The notes under the pieces are model-generated. The model did no database searches and had not been told where the DNA came from. It was given only the letters and a program-made list of their open reading frames with translations. A DNA stretch of 64,000 nucleotides from Lithospermum erythrorhizon (lineage: Eukaryota > Streptophyta > Magnoliopsida > Boraginales > Boraginaceae), in the NCBI GenBank assembly GCA_019722365.1, contig JADFUC010001356.1, positions 1 through 64,000 of the forward strand, read 5' to 3'. A program made the position numbers and the translations under genes. Below, piece by piece: positions 11,005 through 22,640 of this stretch. How positions within the stretch are numbered: position 1 is the first letter of the stretch; each line of letters begins with the position of its first letter.

Positions 11005-13195
11005 GATATAGTAAGAACGCTGCTAACAACTTTTAGTGACGAGAAAGAATCTTGGGTTTGTGCACTTAAATTGATCTTCCTAACGAAACCATTCTACACA
11101 ATATTCATCAAGTGGAATCTGCTATACGATGAGAAAATTTGAATGATTCATAAATTTGGAATTAGGTTAAAACTGAGAAACTAATTTTCTAAATTAACAA
11201 TTGACACGTATCATAATTAATTGAATTTTTTTTATTAGTTTAGCAATAGATAATTTTGAATATTTACTCTATTTAAGTTGTTATCAATTTAAATAGTGAA
11301 TCTAAATAGAAAATATAAATCTTTCCTATTATAAGAGATTCATTCTAATATTTATATACAAAAATAGTAAGAAAATAATAATACAATAATAATATTTTTG
11401 AGGCCCGATATTTAAACGATTTTAAGGCCAGGGTGACGCAATTCACGTCTCTAACTAATTTTCCCATGTTTTGATATTAACCAGATAATTATGTAAACGT
11501 CTCTTAAAAATAATATTTAGGAACTTACTTGTCGCCTCTATGTAAACGTTAGATGCAAAAATTACATGTTTTGATATTAACCAGATAGAAGATTAGGTGG
11601 TGGTTTGAAGGTTGATTTGAATGTTTAGATTAGGGACCAAGCGAGTTTATGATTTTGCTTTAATAACAAAATTACTTAATTTTAGGAATTTGTGTTGTAT
11701 ATTTGGTATCTATACAATATATAAATCTGAGGATATAAATTAGTTACTGTCGTGGGCGTGGAGATGGAGTATTTGTGAAGCCAAATTTCATTATTTACGT
11801 TTTTGCTTTTATAATTGCTATGAAGACACATGTTGTATAAATAAATCTTCCAAGCCCAGCGGTAATTACAGATTGAAATGCATGTGTAAAGATAACGGGT
11901 GCTTCAATAACTCAACATATCTCATTCATGTTTTGATTTCTCAGAGCTCCGAACATCTGTTTAATCAAAATGTCGCTCACTTGTCACGACAATCAATTCA
12001 CTTATATGAAACATCGGTATTAATCGCAAACCATAACGATATGGGTAGATCAATAGGTATGGCGTGGTTGTGGGAAGAAGCCTCATTTTGATATGTGGTA
12101 ATTTACAAATCGCTGATTCTCATTTATACATAAAAAAAAATATTTTAAACAGAAGGAGTGATATTCAATAGAACTGAGACAATCTATTTTAATTGGACTA
12201 TTAACAGATAAGAGCCTTGCAACGGAAGATCAACGAAGGCATAGTCATCAAGTTGACAAACTATACTGTAAGATTGCATGACAGTTAACAACTTTTATTT
12301 AACAAAGATTAGAAAATAGGTTGATTTCAGTAGGAAGGTAGAAGGAATACCGGCGGAGAAAACAAAGCTTAAAAGGTCTGCAACTTGGTTTCTATATACA
12401 TTTATACAATAATACTAGCATTTACGGAGTATATATGCCTACCAACTTTGATTTGTTTATTATATCAACTATAGCATTTTCTAATCTTCTAATCTAGCCA
12501 CTTTATTATATGATATTCTGATTGTAGCCACCTAATTTTTTGTTCTTTTGATTGATGTAATTTAATTCTACATTCTTCTAATTGATGCCACTTACTTTTA
12601 TGTTCTTTAATGGTTGATCTTCAATTTTTTGTTCATGACTTATATTACATACTGCTTGATAAAACTTTAATTATCGTTATTTTTGAAATTGAGCTTTTGG
12701 CCAAATCATAGGTATTAATTATTAAACATTCTAAAAATATAGAATTTATATAATTGGATTCGTCTTTTAAACTAATTTCATAATATTAAATTTTTTAATT
12801 TTTTAATAATATCGTTAAAAAGTAATTTAAGATCAAAGATTTATTTCGATATGTGAGAAAGTCAATTAGTATATGATACAATCTATTAATATTTTTTAAT
12901 AATATAATTAAAATGTTACTTAGATCGCTATTCTCTTGTTAATGATGTTTTAATCAATAAGTATATGGTACAGTCTATTAATATTTTAGATTTAGTATTT
13001 TTCATAGATGATACAATTTTTAATGATGTTTTTATCAAATTTCTTTTCACATTTTTTATTATTACATATTTGATAATGACGTAACACTAAATCGAATATA
13101 CAAAAAATTTTTATGACATATACCAACAAATTAAATGCCAGTGAATTTGATAACGACTTTATAATGATCTATTAAAGGAGGTAGGAATGCGAAAT
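11005..13195. other. spacer without recognisable gene
   Basis: AT-rich sequence with scattered short frames. The + frame at 11873-12091 has no known domain. Two copies of ATGTTTTGATATTAACCAGATA lie about 100 bp apart (near 11466 and 11567), a small local duplication. Confidence 0.3.
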
Positions 13196-13197
13196 TG

Positions 13198-13566
13198 GGG
13201 ATATTGGAGTGATGGCTAATATTTTATTTTGATTCATTTGGATTGGGGTGAATTTAGATAAGGATAAAACTTAAAAATTAACCTAGGTGAGGATAATCTA
13301 GGTGAATTTTTAAAAATGTTGTTTGGATAATATTTTATTTACGAGGTGAATCTAGGTGAAAGTTGGTGAAATGTAACTAAAAACACCATTAATCTATATT
13401 ACACTCCGATTTGGGGTTAATGAAAATGAGATGAATCTAGGTGAATGAAGGTGAATCATTTAACCTAAATTAACCTGGCGAATTGAAAAACGTAGAGACC
13501 CCAAGCAGGGGTGAACTTAAAGTTCACCTAGATTCACACAGGTTATTTTGATTCAAGCAGGGCCCG
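13198..13566. repeat. MITE-like repeat with GAATCTAGGTGAA motifs
   Basis: The motif GAATCTAGGTGAA or a close variant occurs several times on + and at least once on - (as TTCACCTAGATTC near 13528). The edges have loosely inverted sequence: TTTGATTCATTTGGATTGGGGTGAA on the left, and on the right, as reverse complement, CCTGCTTGAATC followed by AACCTGTGTGAATC. This looks like a small nonautonomous DNA element, but the superfamily is not determined and no target duplication is clear. Confidence 0.4.
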
Positions 13567-13569
13567 TAA

Positions 13570-14375
13570 AGAAAAACGGGATTGTAGGAAGTGGAAATAT
13601 GTGAGTGTGTGAGTGTGGCTGATGCAAGGAATTGACTGAATTAACCTTTAGTATTAGAGTACTAAGAAGTACTTTAGTACTACAAATCGGAGACTAAACA
13701 TACAAAGCCTACAAATCACCTCGGTCACTGAAATCACATTCAAAAGTCACTCGTGACGTTCGAATAAAAAAGGTCTAAGAAGAGCACATTGGACTCATTT
13801 TTTAGTAACAAATCCCTCTTTTATCAATATAATTTGTTGTTTAGGTAATCACGATGAGACCGCATGATCTAGTATCCAATCGGAAAATTGCATTCCTTTC
13901 TGGACATGCCAAGAAGTATCTAACTCGTAACCCGTTATATTATTTCCATAATCAATAGAATAGTGAGTTGAACTAATGGAAAAAATGTGTCAATTGAATA
14001 CGGAGTAGTAGATTATGAAAGGTTAACATGAGTTATGATTTTTACACTTTAAATATTGATAATTTCACTCCAATTTTTTATTTTTATTCCTCATTTAGCT
14101 TTATGAAAATTTAATTTAATACTAAAAATTGAGTGTGGTTATCAATTGATGGAGTTTAGAATCAAAGCCATAAATATTTGTAGGCACTTCGAGAGAATAA
14201 TTGAATTACAAAAGCGAAATCGTTAAACAAAAGGTATGACATTCGAGTAAACAAAGTGTGCTCTCATATCTCGTTTACAAGAGTTCATTACCACCTGATC
14301 CTTCATAGTATTTTTATCATGTATAATGGATTATTGCAAGGAATTTATATGACTTAAATTAAAGGCAGTATGGAT
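13570..14375. other. spacer without recognisable gene
   Basis: No gene or repeat recognised. It contains short self-similar bits such as TAGTATTAGAGTACTAAGAAGTACTTTAGTACTA near 13650, a possible imperfect hairpin. Confidence 0.3.
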
Positions 14376-14760
14376 TCATTTTATCCTAGGTTATTGATGA
14401 TCAGAGTAGGCGTGTAGTGGTAGGAGTTGGGTGGGCCGGATTCGTTAGTCAAGCTGGATTAGTCGTTTGAGTTCGTACACGTTCGTTGGGCCCGTCCGCT
14501 TCGTTGTGGCGGCACTAATGGGGTGGGGTGGGCGAGGTTTTAGCCACGTTACCGTCCCGGCTGCGTTAGTTACGGTCGGTGGGCGTTCGAATCGCGTTAA
14601 AGCCTTGGCGTTCGTTAGTGGTTCGTTAGCATTAGCGGACGTCGTACATTAAGCCGGGCGCGTCGGTACAAAGCGTCTTAAGTTGGATTCCACTTAGCCT
14701 TGTGAGGACATCCTCCATTACAACGGACACGTCGGTTTGACTACAGTGTCGGTTCAAAAA
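14376..14760 (+). mobile_element. GC-rich subterminal region of a possible hAT-type element
   Basis: A ~380-bp island of high GC content sits in AT-rich DNA, with many repeats of CGTTAG/TTCGTTAG and GGGC-type words. Repetitive GC-rich subterminal sequence upstream of a short N-terminal frame is typical of some plant hAT transposons, and a possible transposase start lies 370 bp downstream at 15130. The open frame at 14467-14652 has a low-complexity product and is not a credible gene. The element boundary was not found. Confidence 0.35.
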
Positions 14761-15129
14761 AAATAACCGTTTTCTCTCACATAAATAAAGAAATACACAA
14801 CTTTAAATTCATTACTCATCAAATATCATCATTAATTCATATTACTTGATTATGTAAAGCTAGTTAGATTTCCACACATTAAATATATCATACTTGGTTC
14901 TTAGTTTACTACTTGATTATAAATGTTCTATATATATTCATCTTGGAGAATAAATAATTTGATCAAAAATTTCCAAAAGAATTAGCATAAATCATCTTCA
15001 ATCGATTCTGAGTTGCATTGAATTGGTACAATCTTTCCATCCTACTCATTTTATTATATTACTTGTTTACTTGGTATAATCTTGTTAGAATTTCAACTTA
15101 TTTAGTATTGCAAGTTTTTTTTTATTACA

Positions 15130-15303
15130 ATGGCTCCTAAAAAGAATTGGAATATTAGAATTGGAGGTGGTGGAACTACAATTGACATAAACCCCAACAC
15201 AAACCCCTCAATAGACCCAAACTTTAGTCGTGTTGATAATTTTAATAATATAGATCTAGATGATGAGGATACCGAAGGAGGGGAAGAACTAGATTTTAAT
15301 TAA
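15130..15303 (+). pseudogene. possible hAT transposase N-terminal fragment
   Basis: A 57-codon frame starts MAPKKNWNIRIGGGG, continues with an Asn/Pro/Thr-rich linker, and ends in an acidic stretch (DLDDEDTEGGEELD) before a TAA. A basic start, Gly/Thr/Pro-rich linker and acidic patch before a BED zinc finger are common in plant hAT transposases, but no BED finger follows and the frame is closed. The copia element inserted 200 bp downstream at 15510, so it interrupts or adjoins this remnant. Identification rests on composition only. Confidence 0.35.
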
Positions 15304-15504
15304 ATCGAAAAGGAAAAAATAAGGTAGGAGATGAAAACCCAATATCCACTTTCATGAATAGTATTGTTTTTATTTGCAATATAGCAGTCTTGATGAATAG
15401 TATTGTTATCGATCGAGATTAATTTCGCCAGTTGACATTTTATGGAGGAGTTGGGTAATTATCTTATTCATTTTAAGTATTAAACAATTTTTTAACTAAA
15501 GTCG

Positions 15505-15509
15505 ATACA
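15505..15509. repeat. copia target-site duplication, left copy (ATACA)
   Basis: ATACA precedes the 5' LTR and is repeated at 21799-21803 after the 3' LTR. Confidence 0.8.
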
Positions 15510-15934
15510 TGTTAGAATAATCGTGTGAAATTTGCGTGTATTATAATGTATTATAAAAAGCTATCTTAAAAGTTAGCTAATAAGAGTGATTGGTTTACTT
15601 ATATTTAAGTTTATTGGGCTTCTCCGAGGTATTGTAATTAGTATGGTTTTTAATATTGTAGAAACTTGGGTTATGATTCTATTAGATGATGGGCGCAATA
15701 GTAATCATAGAAACCTATATTTTCACATATATAGGTCTTAGGGTTGAGGTCACGGTCGTATTATTTTACGTGCTTTTCATTACATTCTTGAAAGGAGAAC
15801 ACGGAGAGCGTATAGAATTGGAAGAAGATCCAATCCTAGCGGATTCTTCGATCCCGTTGGAGCAGTGCCCAGCTTACGATATTATGTTTTATCAGTGTCT
15901 AGTATGAAGTATTGGGCGTAAATTAAATTTAACA
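15510..15934 (+). repeat. copia 5' LTR (425 bp)
   Basis: Starts TGTTAGAATAATCGTGTG and ends AATTAAATTTAACA. A TATA-like CACATATATAG lies near 15724. It aligns with the 3' LTR at 21370-21798 throughout, with many differences. Confidence 0.9.
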
Positions 15935-15950
15935 ATTGGTATCATGGGCC
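15935..15950 (+). promoter_or_regulatory. primer-binding site for minus-strand synthesis
   Basis: ATTGGTATCATGGGCC follows the LTR directly. Plant copia elements use TGGTATCAGAGC, complementary to the 3' end of initiator tRNA-Met; here the AG of CAGAGC has changed. Confidence 0.75.
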
Positions 15951-16944
15951 ACCTTCATATTGAAGATTAGTTGATCAAGCATTCTTCTTTTAGCTAAGAT
16001 CGAAGAATTTTAATAGACTATGCTAAGAGGTGCGAGATGCAGCATACTAAGGATAAAATAAGCCGCAACAATTGTCCATAATATTTAATCTCGGAGTGGG
16101 TGAAAGTAAATAAACTTTATGATTAAAGCACAATAATTTGAGCCTTGATAAAGAAATTTGAGACTTGCTAAAAAGGAAAATGTAAATATATGTTGTTTGA
16201 ACTCTTAGTTTCTGAGAGCATAAAATTGTTGATGCGTTTCTTAGAACTTATTCATAATGTGTTCGTCTATACTTATGAGTTATTATTATTCCGTATTTAT
16301 TTTTAAACAAGAGATTACATACAAATTATGATTTATTTTATTGGCTTATATATATTTATATATATTTGGTATTGTATGTTATTATGATTATAGTGAATTT
16401 TTTTTTTCATGTTTATTTTACTTGCGTAATTAACATTATGTGAGCCAAAATAAATATGAAGTTATAAATTAAGGTTAATAATCATATTTAATTCTTGCTT
16501 GATTATTATTAATATTGAATTAATTTGTTGAAACAATAAGTTGCCAAAGTAACCTCTTTTGTGTAGATGAATTAATTCTACCGTATTAAAGGCGGTTTTG
16601 TGTGTTTGAATTCCGTGCGATTGCTAATCTGACCCAAAGGAGGATTATTAATTTGGCGGTTAAGCATGCAATGGTAATAAATATGTAACAATTATAAAAT
16701 TTTCCATGTGAATGTTAAGTCGGTCCCAAGAAAGACTTAATATTTGGCCAGATATTATTGTTAGTATTTGATTACTAAATCAGTACAGTACAAGTTAATT
16801 TTTATGTCCAAAGACTAAAAATTAATAGAGTACTAGGTATCTTGTCATGGGATTCACCACTTATTCAATTTGATTATTATATTCTCATCATATAAATTTT
16901 AATGTGAGCTTTATTATATTTCAGTTAATACTTACATACATTAT
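15951..16944 (+). other. copia untranslated leader
   Basis: About 1 kb of AT-rich sequence between the primer-binding site and gag, with no coding capacity. The length is on the long side for a copia leader; no separate insertion could be delimited in it. Confidence 0.45.
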
Positions 16945-17700
16945 ATGCGCGATGTGACTACATCCCGTTTACTAAATGGGACCAACTTTAAGGACTGGAA
17001 AGAAAATGTTAGTATTGTCCTTGGCTGTATGGATCTTGACCTTGCTTTAAGAGCGGATAAACCCAATTCTCTTACGGCTGAAAGTACCGTTGATCAAAAG
17101 CGGGACTTTGAGAAGTAAGGATAAGATTCTTCTCATTATGTGTCTAATGATCGTAGGCGTGAATTCCATAATCATTTAGGGTTACGTGCCGGTGAGGCCG
17201 GCTGCCAAAGTTCCTTGAACAAATTGAGCAACGTTTTGTTAAAGCGATAAAGCGTCGTTCAACTTTGTTGAACTTAATTTCTACAAAGGTATAAGGTACA
17301 AGGAACATAAGGGAGTACTCGTGGAATGTATCTTTGCTTCAAAACTAAAGGCATAAGTTAGACTGTCACGATGACTTGTTAGTGCGTTGGTTTTGATCTC
17401 TCTGCACAATTTAGTGTTCGGGTTTAAGGTTAGCTACAAGCTGTCGAAAAGGAGAAATGGTCTCTTAACGAGGCTCGTATACCGTTGTATTTGAAAGAGG
17501 AAAGACATAAACTTGAGAGAAATTTGAAAGTGCTTTCATTTGGTAAAGTGCATTTAAAGGCAAGCAAAACAAAAGGAAAATTGATAAGGAAGGCTGCAAG
17601 TGCTCCGGCACAAAGAAACAACAACCTGATAAGCTTTGAAGGTGTTAGTTGTTACTTTTCTAAAGAACAACTGGACACGTAAGAAGTTGTACCAAATATC
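16945..17700 (+). pseudogene. copia gag remnant with zinc-knuckle trace
   Basis: From an ATG at 16945 the frame reads LNGTNFKDWKENV and then LGCMDLDLALR, the conserved start of plant copia gag (the UBN2/retrotransposon gag region). A TAA closes it after 57 codons at 17116. Gag-like similarity continues in other frames: at about 17485-17682 a Lys-rich stretch is followed by a damaged CCHC knuckle in which only CYF and a Lys-Glu remain before a stop. Gag would form the particle that packages element RNA; this copy cannot. Confidence 0.75.
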
Positions 17701-17759
17701 GCTTGGCGTGTAAAAGAAAGATGCAGCATCTGGTTTTGGTTTGTTACGAGTTAATTTAG

Positions 17760-18170
17760 CTTGATTACTAGCCATACTTGGTGGGTAGATTACGGTGCTA
17801 CTACTTTCGTACTATAAGTGTGTACATGCGGGGTTGCTAAATTGTGGAGCATCCAGTGATAAAAGAAAGATTCGTTTATGTGGGTGATGTGAATCGAGTT
17901 AAGGTTGAGCTTGATAGGAACATTTAGATTGTTACTAAAAATGGTTCTTATTTGAATTTGAAAGATACTTTTCGTTGTACCGTCTTTTTAGGCGGAATTT
18001 GGTTTATGTCTACGTTGGACAAATCTAACTATTCTTGTTCATTTAGAAATAATCGGTTACTACATCTTTAAATTCATATATTATTGAGTGCTTGGTTCTT
18101 TGTCTTACTATGACAATCTATATTTGCTTGACAACTTATTGCTTCTTATAATGAAATCTTGCATACAAGT
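17760..18170 (+). pseudogene. copia protease region remnant
   Basis: Near 17783 the sequence reads WWVDYGATT, the position of the aspartic-protease motif W-x-x-DSGA-T-H in copia pol, with the Ser changed to Tyr. The rest is broken by stops. In a live element the enzyme would process the gag-pol polyprotein. Confidence 0.6.
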
Positions 18171-18189
18171 TTAAAGAATTTACAAAGAA

Positions 18190-18840
18190 AATTAACTAAT
18201 GAGTGCTACATTATGGCACAAACGTTTAGGGCATATATCTAAACAAAAGGGTGAAAGGCTTGTGTCGAATAGAATTCTTGATCCGCGATTTTCATATTTT
18301 TCGAACTGTGTTGAATGTATTAAGGGGAAAGCAGACAAACACAAGGAGATTTGAAGCAATCGAACTATGGGTGTCTTAGAACTTTTATTCATCTGGACAT
18401 ATGTGGACCCGTTTCCTACACGGTAGAAATGGTCAACATTATTATAATGTTCATAGATGATTTTTCTCGATATAATGGCTATCTTTATCTCATTCATGAA
18501 AAGTCTCGATCCTTTGGATGCGTTCAAAGCTTTCAAGGTTGAAGGTTGGAAAACCAACTAGCCAGAAAACAATTAAGGCCGTTAAGATAGGCCGTGGTGG
18601 AGAATACTATGGTAGATATGACGGATCGGTGAGCGGCGTCGGGGCCATTTGCGAATTCTAGAGGAGTGTGGAATCGTACCTCGATACACCGTACCGGGGA
18701 TCTCATTCCATGAATGGGGTAGCTGAGAGACGTAACAGAACATTAAAAGACATGGTGAGGAGTATGATTAGTCACACTACTTTACCTGAATCACTCTGGG
18801 GAGAGACGCTTTAAGGCTATGACTTATATCTTAAATCGAG
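18190..18840 (+). pseudogene. copia GAG-pre-integrase and integrase remnant
   Basis: Near 18215 the frame LWHKRLGHIS is the HHCC-type GAG-pre-integrase start. It is followed by the NCVEC position and a degraded catalytic core. At 18680-18790 the reading YRGSHSMNGVAERRNRTL is the highly conserved plant copia integrase region containing the catalytic Glu. Several stops and frame changes separate the pieces. The minus-strand frame of 121 codons over 18192-18557 is a shadow of this region. Confidence 0.85.
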
Positions 18841-19689
18841 GTTCTACTAAAGCAACTCACCCAAAACCCTTGTGAATTGGGTAGTATGACCGATTTATAA
18901 GACACTTCTGGCGTTTGGGGATGTCAATTTGAGCGAAGGCCTTATAAGCCAAATGAAAGAAAACGAGGGACTCAAAAGCGCTTAGTAGGCTACTTTGTTG
19001 GATACTGCGAGCGATCAAGAGGGTATAAATTTTATGATCCGCTCTACTAGATCCAATTTTTAGGCAGGGGAAATGCCAGTTCTTTGAAGGCAGGCGAGAG
19101 TTTGGGGGAGAGATATTAGGGATTTCGTCTTCGAGAGGATTTGATTTCACTTAATCCATTTGTTGACAACTTGACCAGTCAAGATCTTGATTTTGGAATT
19201 GTTCATGAAGCGATCCAACAACAGCAAGGCAATCGAAAATCATTCCCGTCAGAATCGGCATGTTGCAGCGTATGCGTTCAGGAAAAACAACTTCAGCGTC
19301 TCGAAGCAAATGCCGTAAGGAGATCATTTAGAGAAAGGAGAAATGCGATTCTGGCGATTATATTATATTTCTTGATAACATAGGGGATGGTATTGAATTA
19401 CGGAAGATGATCGATGACTTCCTGCGAAGCCATAAAGTCTAACTCTCGAAAGTGGATTGATGTCATGAATGAGGAGATTAGAATCCATGAAAGACAATGG
19501 TGTATAGGATCTCGTTGTATTACTGAGAGAGTCACGAAGCCTATTGGTTGTAGTGGATATTTACAACTAAAAGGATTCACCAGGATAATATAGCGGATAT
19601 AAAACTCGCACTTGTTGAAAGTTTACTCGAAAGGAGGCGTGATTATAAAGAGACTTTACTCGGTTTAGGTAGAACTCTTTCAGGATAAT

Positions 19690-20110
19690 AATGGCTTTGG
19701 TGGCACATTTTGACCTTGAGTTACATCAGATGGATGTAAAGACTGCGTTTCTCAATGGTAACATTGATGAGACAATTTATATGGTGCAGCCAGAAAACTT
19801 TGTATCAGGCGATTCAAAGAGTGGTATTATCTGAAACTAAAGAAATCCGTCATGGACTCGAGCGAGCTTCGTTAATGGTATTTCAAGTTTCGTAGTAATC
19901 ATCTCTTTTGGTTTTAGGTAGTGATGTTGAGAATTTTATATACCATAAGTTCAGTGGGAGGTGGGAATGTATATTTTCTTGATGCTTTATATGTTGATGA
20001 CATATTGCTTGCAGTAATGATATCTGATTATTAACGTAAGAAACCAAGACGCTCTATCAGAAACAAATTTGAAATGAAAGATCTTGAGGCGTCCTTTGTA
20101 TTAAGGTGGG
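19690..20110 (+). pseudogene. copia reverse transcriptase remnant
   Basis: From 19691 the frame reads FDLELHQMDVKTAFLNG, the conserved RT block with the first catalytic Asp, and a TGA closes it after about 48 codons. The second catalytic block, DALYVDDILLA (YVDD), is intact at 19981-20013 in another frame. Family knowledge identifies this as a copia RT; the two blocks are now out of frame with each other. Confidence 0.88.
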
Positions 20111-20269
20111 AATACATCGAGATCGTTCTCGAGTATTCTTGGATTATCGCAAAGGAACTATATCGAAAATTCGAAGGTTTGGCATACAGATTGTAAGCGG
20201 GGAGTGCCACAGCAGCAAAGGAGACAAGTTCAGTCTCAATCAATGTCCCAAAAATGATTTTGAAAGAAA

Positions 20270-20930
20270 CCAAATGCAAGAGGTTCCATATGCTTCAGCA
20301 GTGGGGAGCCTTATGTATGCTTTTCGAGTTTATGCGCATCGGATATTGCGTCATTGTTGGCATATTAGGCGGAATACTTATACAATCGGGTTTTGGATCA
20401 GGAAGGCGATCGAAAAGGGTATCACGATATCTTGAGAGAACAAAAGCATTACATGCTTTCGCATATAAGAGATCAAAGTCGAGGATAGAATCATTGGGTA
20501 CTCATTTCCGGATTATCTTAGTTGGATGTGAGCAGTTCGAGATCCGCCTCGGGGGCATGTTTATTTGGTTCTTCGGAGGAGCTATATCACGGAAGAGTGC
20601 CCAAGCGAGACTTATAACGAAAAACACACTATGGAGCGAGTTTATAGCATGTTTGAGGCATCGATCATGCTTTATGGTCTTGAATTTAGTCAGCGGATTA
20701 CGAATAGTAGATGGTATTGAAAGACCACTAGCATTTTTTGTGACAATAAGGTGCGGTGTTGTATTCTAATAACAACAAAAGTTCGTCCAAAACGCGTGGC
20801 ATTAGTTTGAGTTGGTAAAGGTTCGAGTGGAAAAATGTCTATGGAACATATTGGAACAAACTCATGGTTGCGTATCCGCTTCTTGGGGATTACCGCGATG
20901 TCTTTCATGAGCATACTTGCTCATATGGGT
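20270..20930 (+). pseudogene. copia RNase H and pol C-terminal remnant
   Basis: VPYASAVGSLMYA near 20282 is the start of the copia connection/RNase H region. Near the end, EHIGTNSWLR (about 20845) followed by FHEHT- and HMGV-like readings matches the C-terminal block (IEHIGTN ... FHEH ... MGV) of this lineage. The 171-codon frame at 20254-20769 only partly follows the true frame. Confidence 0.78.
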
Positions 20931-21369
20931 GTGATGTCATTTGATGATGTTCGGGTTTAGAGTGGGATTTTTGTGTTAGAATGTTCATTTGTTAAAGACA
21001 TAAATTTTGGTTTTGGATTTTATGTTTACGAGAAATAAAAGTTTCGATACATGGTTCGCTCGATATATATTTTGTATGATCTCGCCCAATTGATGGGACT
21101 AGTTGGAAATAGATATGTTAAGATCGCATTACATGTAATTTCCGTGCTACTGGCATCCATACTTGATACATGTCATTTGGTTATGTCCATATCACGTGAT
21201 CATTGAGGACTTAGTCACGATAGAGATGACAAAGTTCAATGGTTCTATGTTGGCATGGTAATGGACGAGATTGTTTAGTGTTACCTTTGGTTATGATAAG
21301 CGAAAGTTTGAGAACCTAAAGGTTATCACAGTATTACGTAAGGAAATACATGTCTTGGAAATGGGAGAT

Positions 21370-21798
21370 TGTTAGAATAATCGTGTGAAATTTAGCAGTA
21401 ATGATATAGTATGTGTGTATAAAAATTTATCTTAAGGATTAGCCACGTAAAGTGATTGGTTTATTTATATTTAAGTTTATTGGGCTTATTAGGTATTGTA
21501 ATTAGTATGGAGTTATGTATGTGTAGAAACTTGGGTTATGATTCTATTAGATGATGGGCCTAATAATGTCATAAAAGAAACCTATATTTTCCTATATATA
21601 TAGGTCTTCTGGTTGGTCACGATTCGTATGGTTTTACATTAACTACGTCGTTCTTGAAGAACCTGAGAGGAAGCGAAGTATAGGGTGGAAGATCCAAATC
21701 TCGCGATTCTTGATCCAGATGGAGCAATGCGGCTTCGATATTATGTTTTATCGAATTAATCTAGTATATGAAGTATGGGGCATAAATTAAATTTAACA
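21370..21798 (+). repeat. copia 3' LTR (429 bp)
   Basis: Starts TGTTAGAATAATCGTGTG after a purine tract and ends ATTAAATTTAACA, followed by ATACA. It aligns with 15510-15934 but with many substitutions and several indels. Confidence 0.9.
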
Positions 21799-21803
21799 AT
21801 ACA
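21799..21803. repeat. copia target-site duplication, right copy (ATACA)
   Basis: Matches 15505-15509 exactly. Confidence 0.8.
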
Positions 21804-22370
21804 AACATCGATCCGGCGGAGTATGGTCGAGTTTTTTACCAAGTATCGAGCAAGTAATTACTTACCCGTCCGATTTTAACATTAAAATATATTTTAAAAA
21901 AAAGCTACAAACGAGTCTTGTAATGGGTATCGGGTGCATGTACTTTATCTAGTCGTGTAAATACCCGGTTGTTTGGAGTATCAAACAATATATTTTATTA
22001 GAGCAGGACTCTATAATCAACCGAGCGAATAATATAATTGGATCTTTTTAATCGAGTATCGAAAGAATATTGCCCAATACATATCAATCTACGTACAAAT
22101 ACAGTCACTTTCAGTCGAGCCTTCTAAATAGTGTAGTCCGCTCAAAATAAGATTAGTACAACGCTAATGTTGTAATGATTGCATGAAAGCCATTTGTCAA
22201 CTATGACATAATTAAATTAATTACCAATTGGCTAAGTTTTAATGTAAAAATAGAAAAAGCCCCTTTGCCTTCAAAGAAATAAGAAAAAACATAGAAAATG
22301 GCCACTAACTTACATCACCATTGGTGGTTCTTCAAGCAAACTCTTCCCCACATCATGGACCCTCTACTTT
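21804..22370. other. upstream region of the thaumatin-like gene
   Basis: Before about 22000 it contains GGTATCGGG/CCCGGTT-type words reminiscent of a transposon end. After that it is AT-rich and then CA-rich DNA leading into the promoter. The + frame at 22298-22492 is compositionally odd (His/Thr/Phe) and overlaps the promoter; I do not regard it as a gene. Confidence 0.35.
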
Positions 22371-22379
22371 TCTTATTTG

Positions 22380-22387
22380 TATATATA
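22380..22387 (+). promoter_or_regulatory. probable TATA box of the thaumatin-like gene
   Basis: TATATATA lies 253 bp upstream of the start codon, followed by a CA-rich segment ACCACCACCCACC that is typical of plant 5' leaders. The transcription start would be about 30 bp downstream. Inferred from position and sequence only. Confidence 0.45.
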
Positions 22388-22609
22388 CCCCATTGCACCA
22401 ACCCTAAGATTAATCTTACCACTAATATAATCCCCTTCTCTTTCACTACCACCACCCACCATAGCTATAGACACATTATTTTTTGGTGGTAAGCTAAAGG
22501 CTAGTTTCTTGCATTTGGCATCTCAAACCACAACCTATCACAGCCAAACTACCTCACTAGTATTGCTTCAAGAATTTCCTATTTGATCAGTTAAAAATAA
22601 CCAATTCAA

Positions 22610-22630
<21 letters not shown>
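22610..22630 (+). repeat. poly(T) tract in the 5' leader
   Basis: Twenty-one T in a row, followed by AAAAAACAA and the start codon at 22640. Such a run just before the ATG is likely to vary in length between individuals. Confidence 0.9.

Positions 22631-22639
<9 letters not shown>

Positions 22640-22640
<1 letters not shown>

Larger units (their letters stand above)
15510..21798 (+). mobile_element. Ty1/copia LTR retrotransposon, complete in structure but coding-dead
   Basis: The 6289-bp element is bounded by TGTT...AACA LTRs and the duplication ATACA. Just after the 5' LTR (15935-15950) lies TTGGTATCATGGGCC, close to the initiator-tRNA-Met primer-binding site of plant copia elements. Directly before the 3' LTR is a short purine tract, GAAATGGGAGA. 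Between them the order is gag, zinc knuckle, protease, integrase, reverse transcriptase, RNase H; integrase before RT defines Ty1/copia. Every domain carries stops or frameshifts. The two LTRs differ by many substitutions and indels, which indicates an old insertion. It cannot be autonomous as read. Confidence 0.92.

Noticed and set aside
14467..14652. 61-codon frame in the GC-rich island
   Set aside because: Low-complexity Val/Ala/Gly product from repeated CGTTAG words; no start context or domain.
18192..18557. 121-codon minus-strand frame
   Set aside because: Antisense of the copia integrase remnant; the + strand carries the conserved motifs.
20254..20769. 171-codon + frame as an intact gene
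   Set aside because: It is a part-frameshifted reading of copia RNase H; the conserved VGSLMYA reading is in the neighbouring frame.
22298..22492. open frame upstream of the thaumatin-like gene
   Set aside because: No domain, unusual His/Thr/Phe composition, and it overlaps the TATA box and leader of the real gene.
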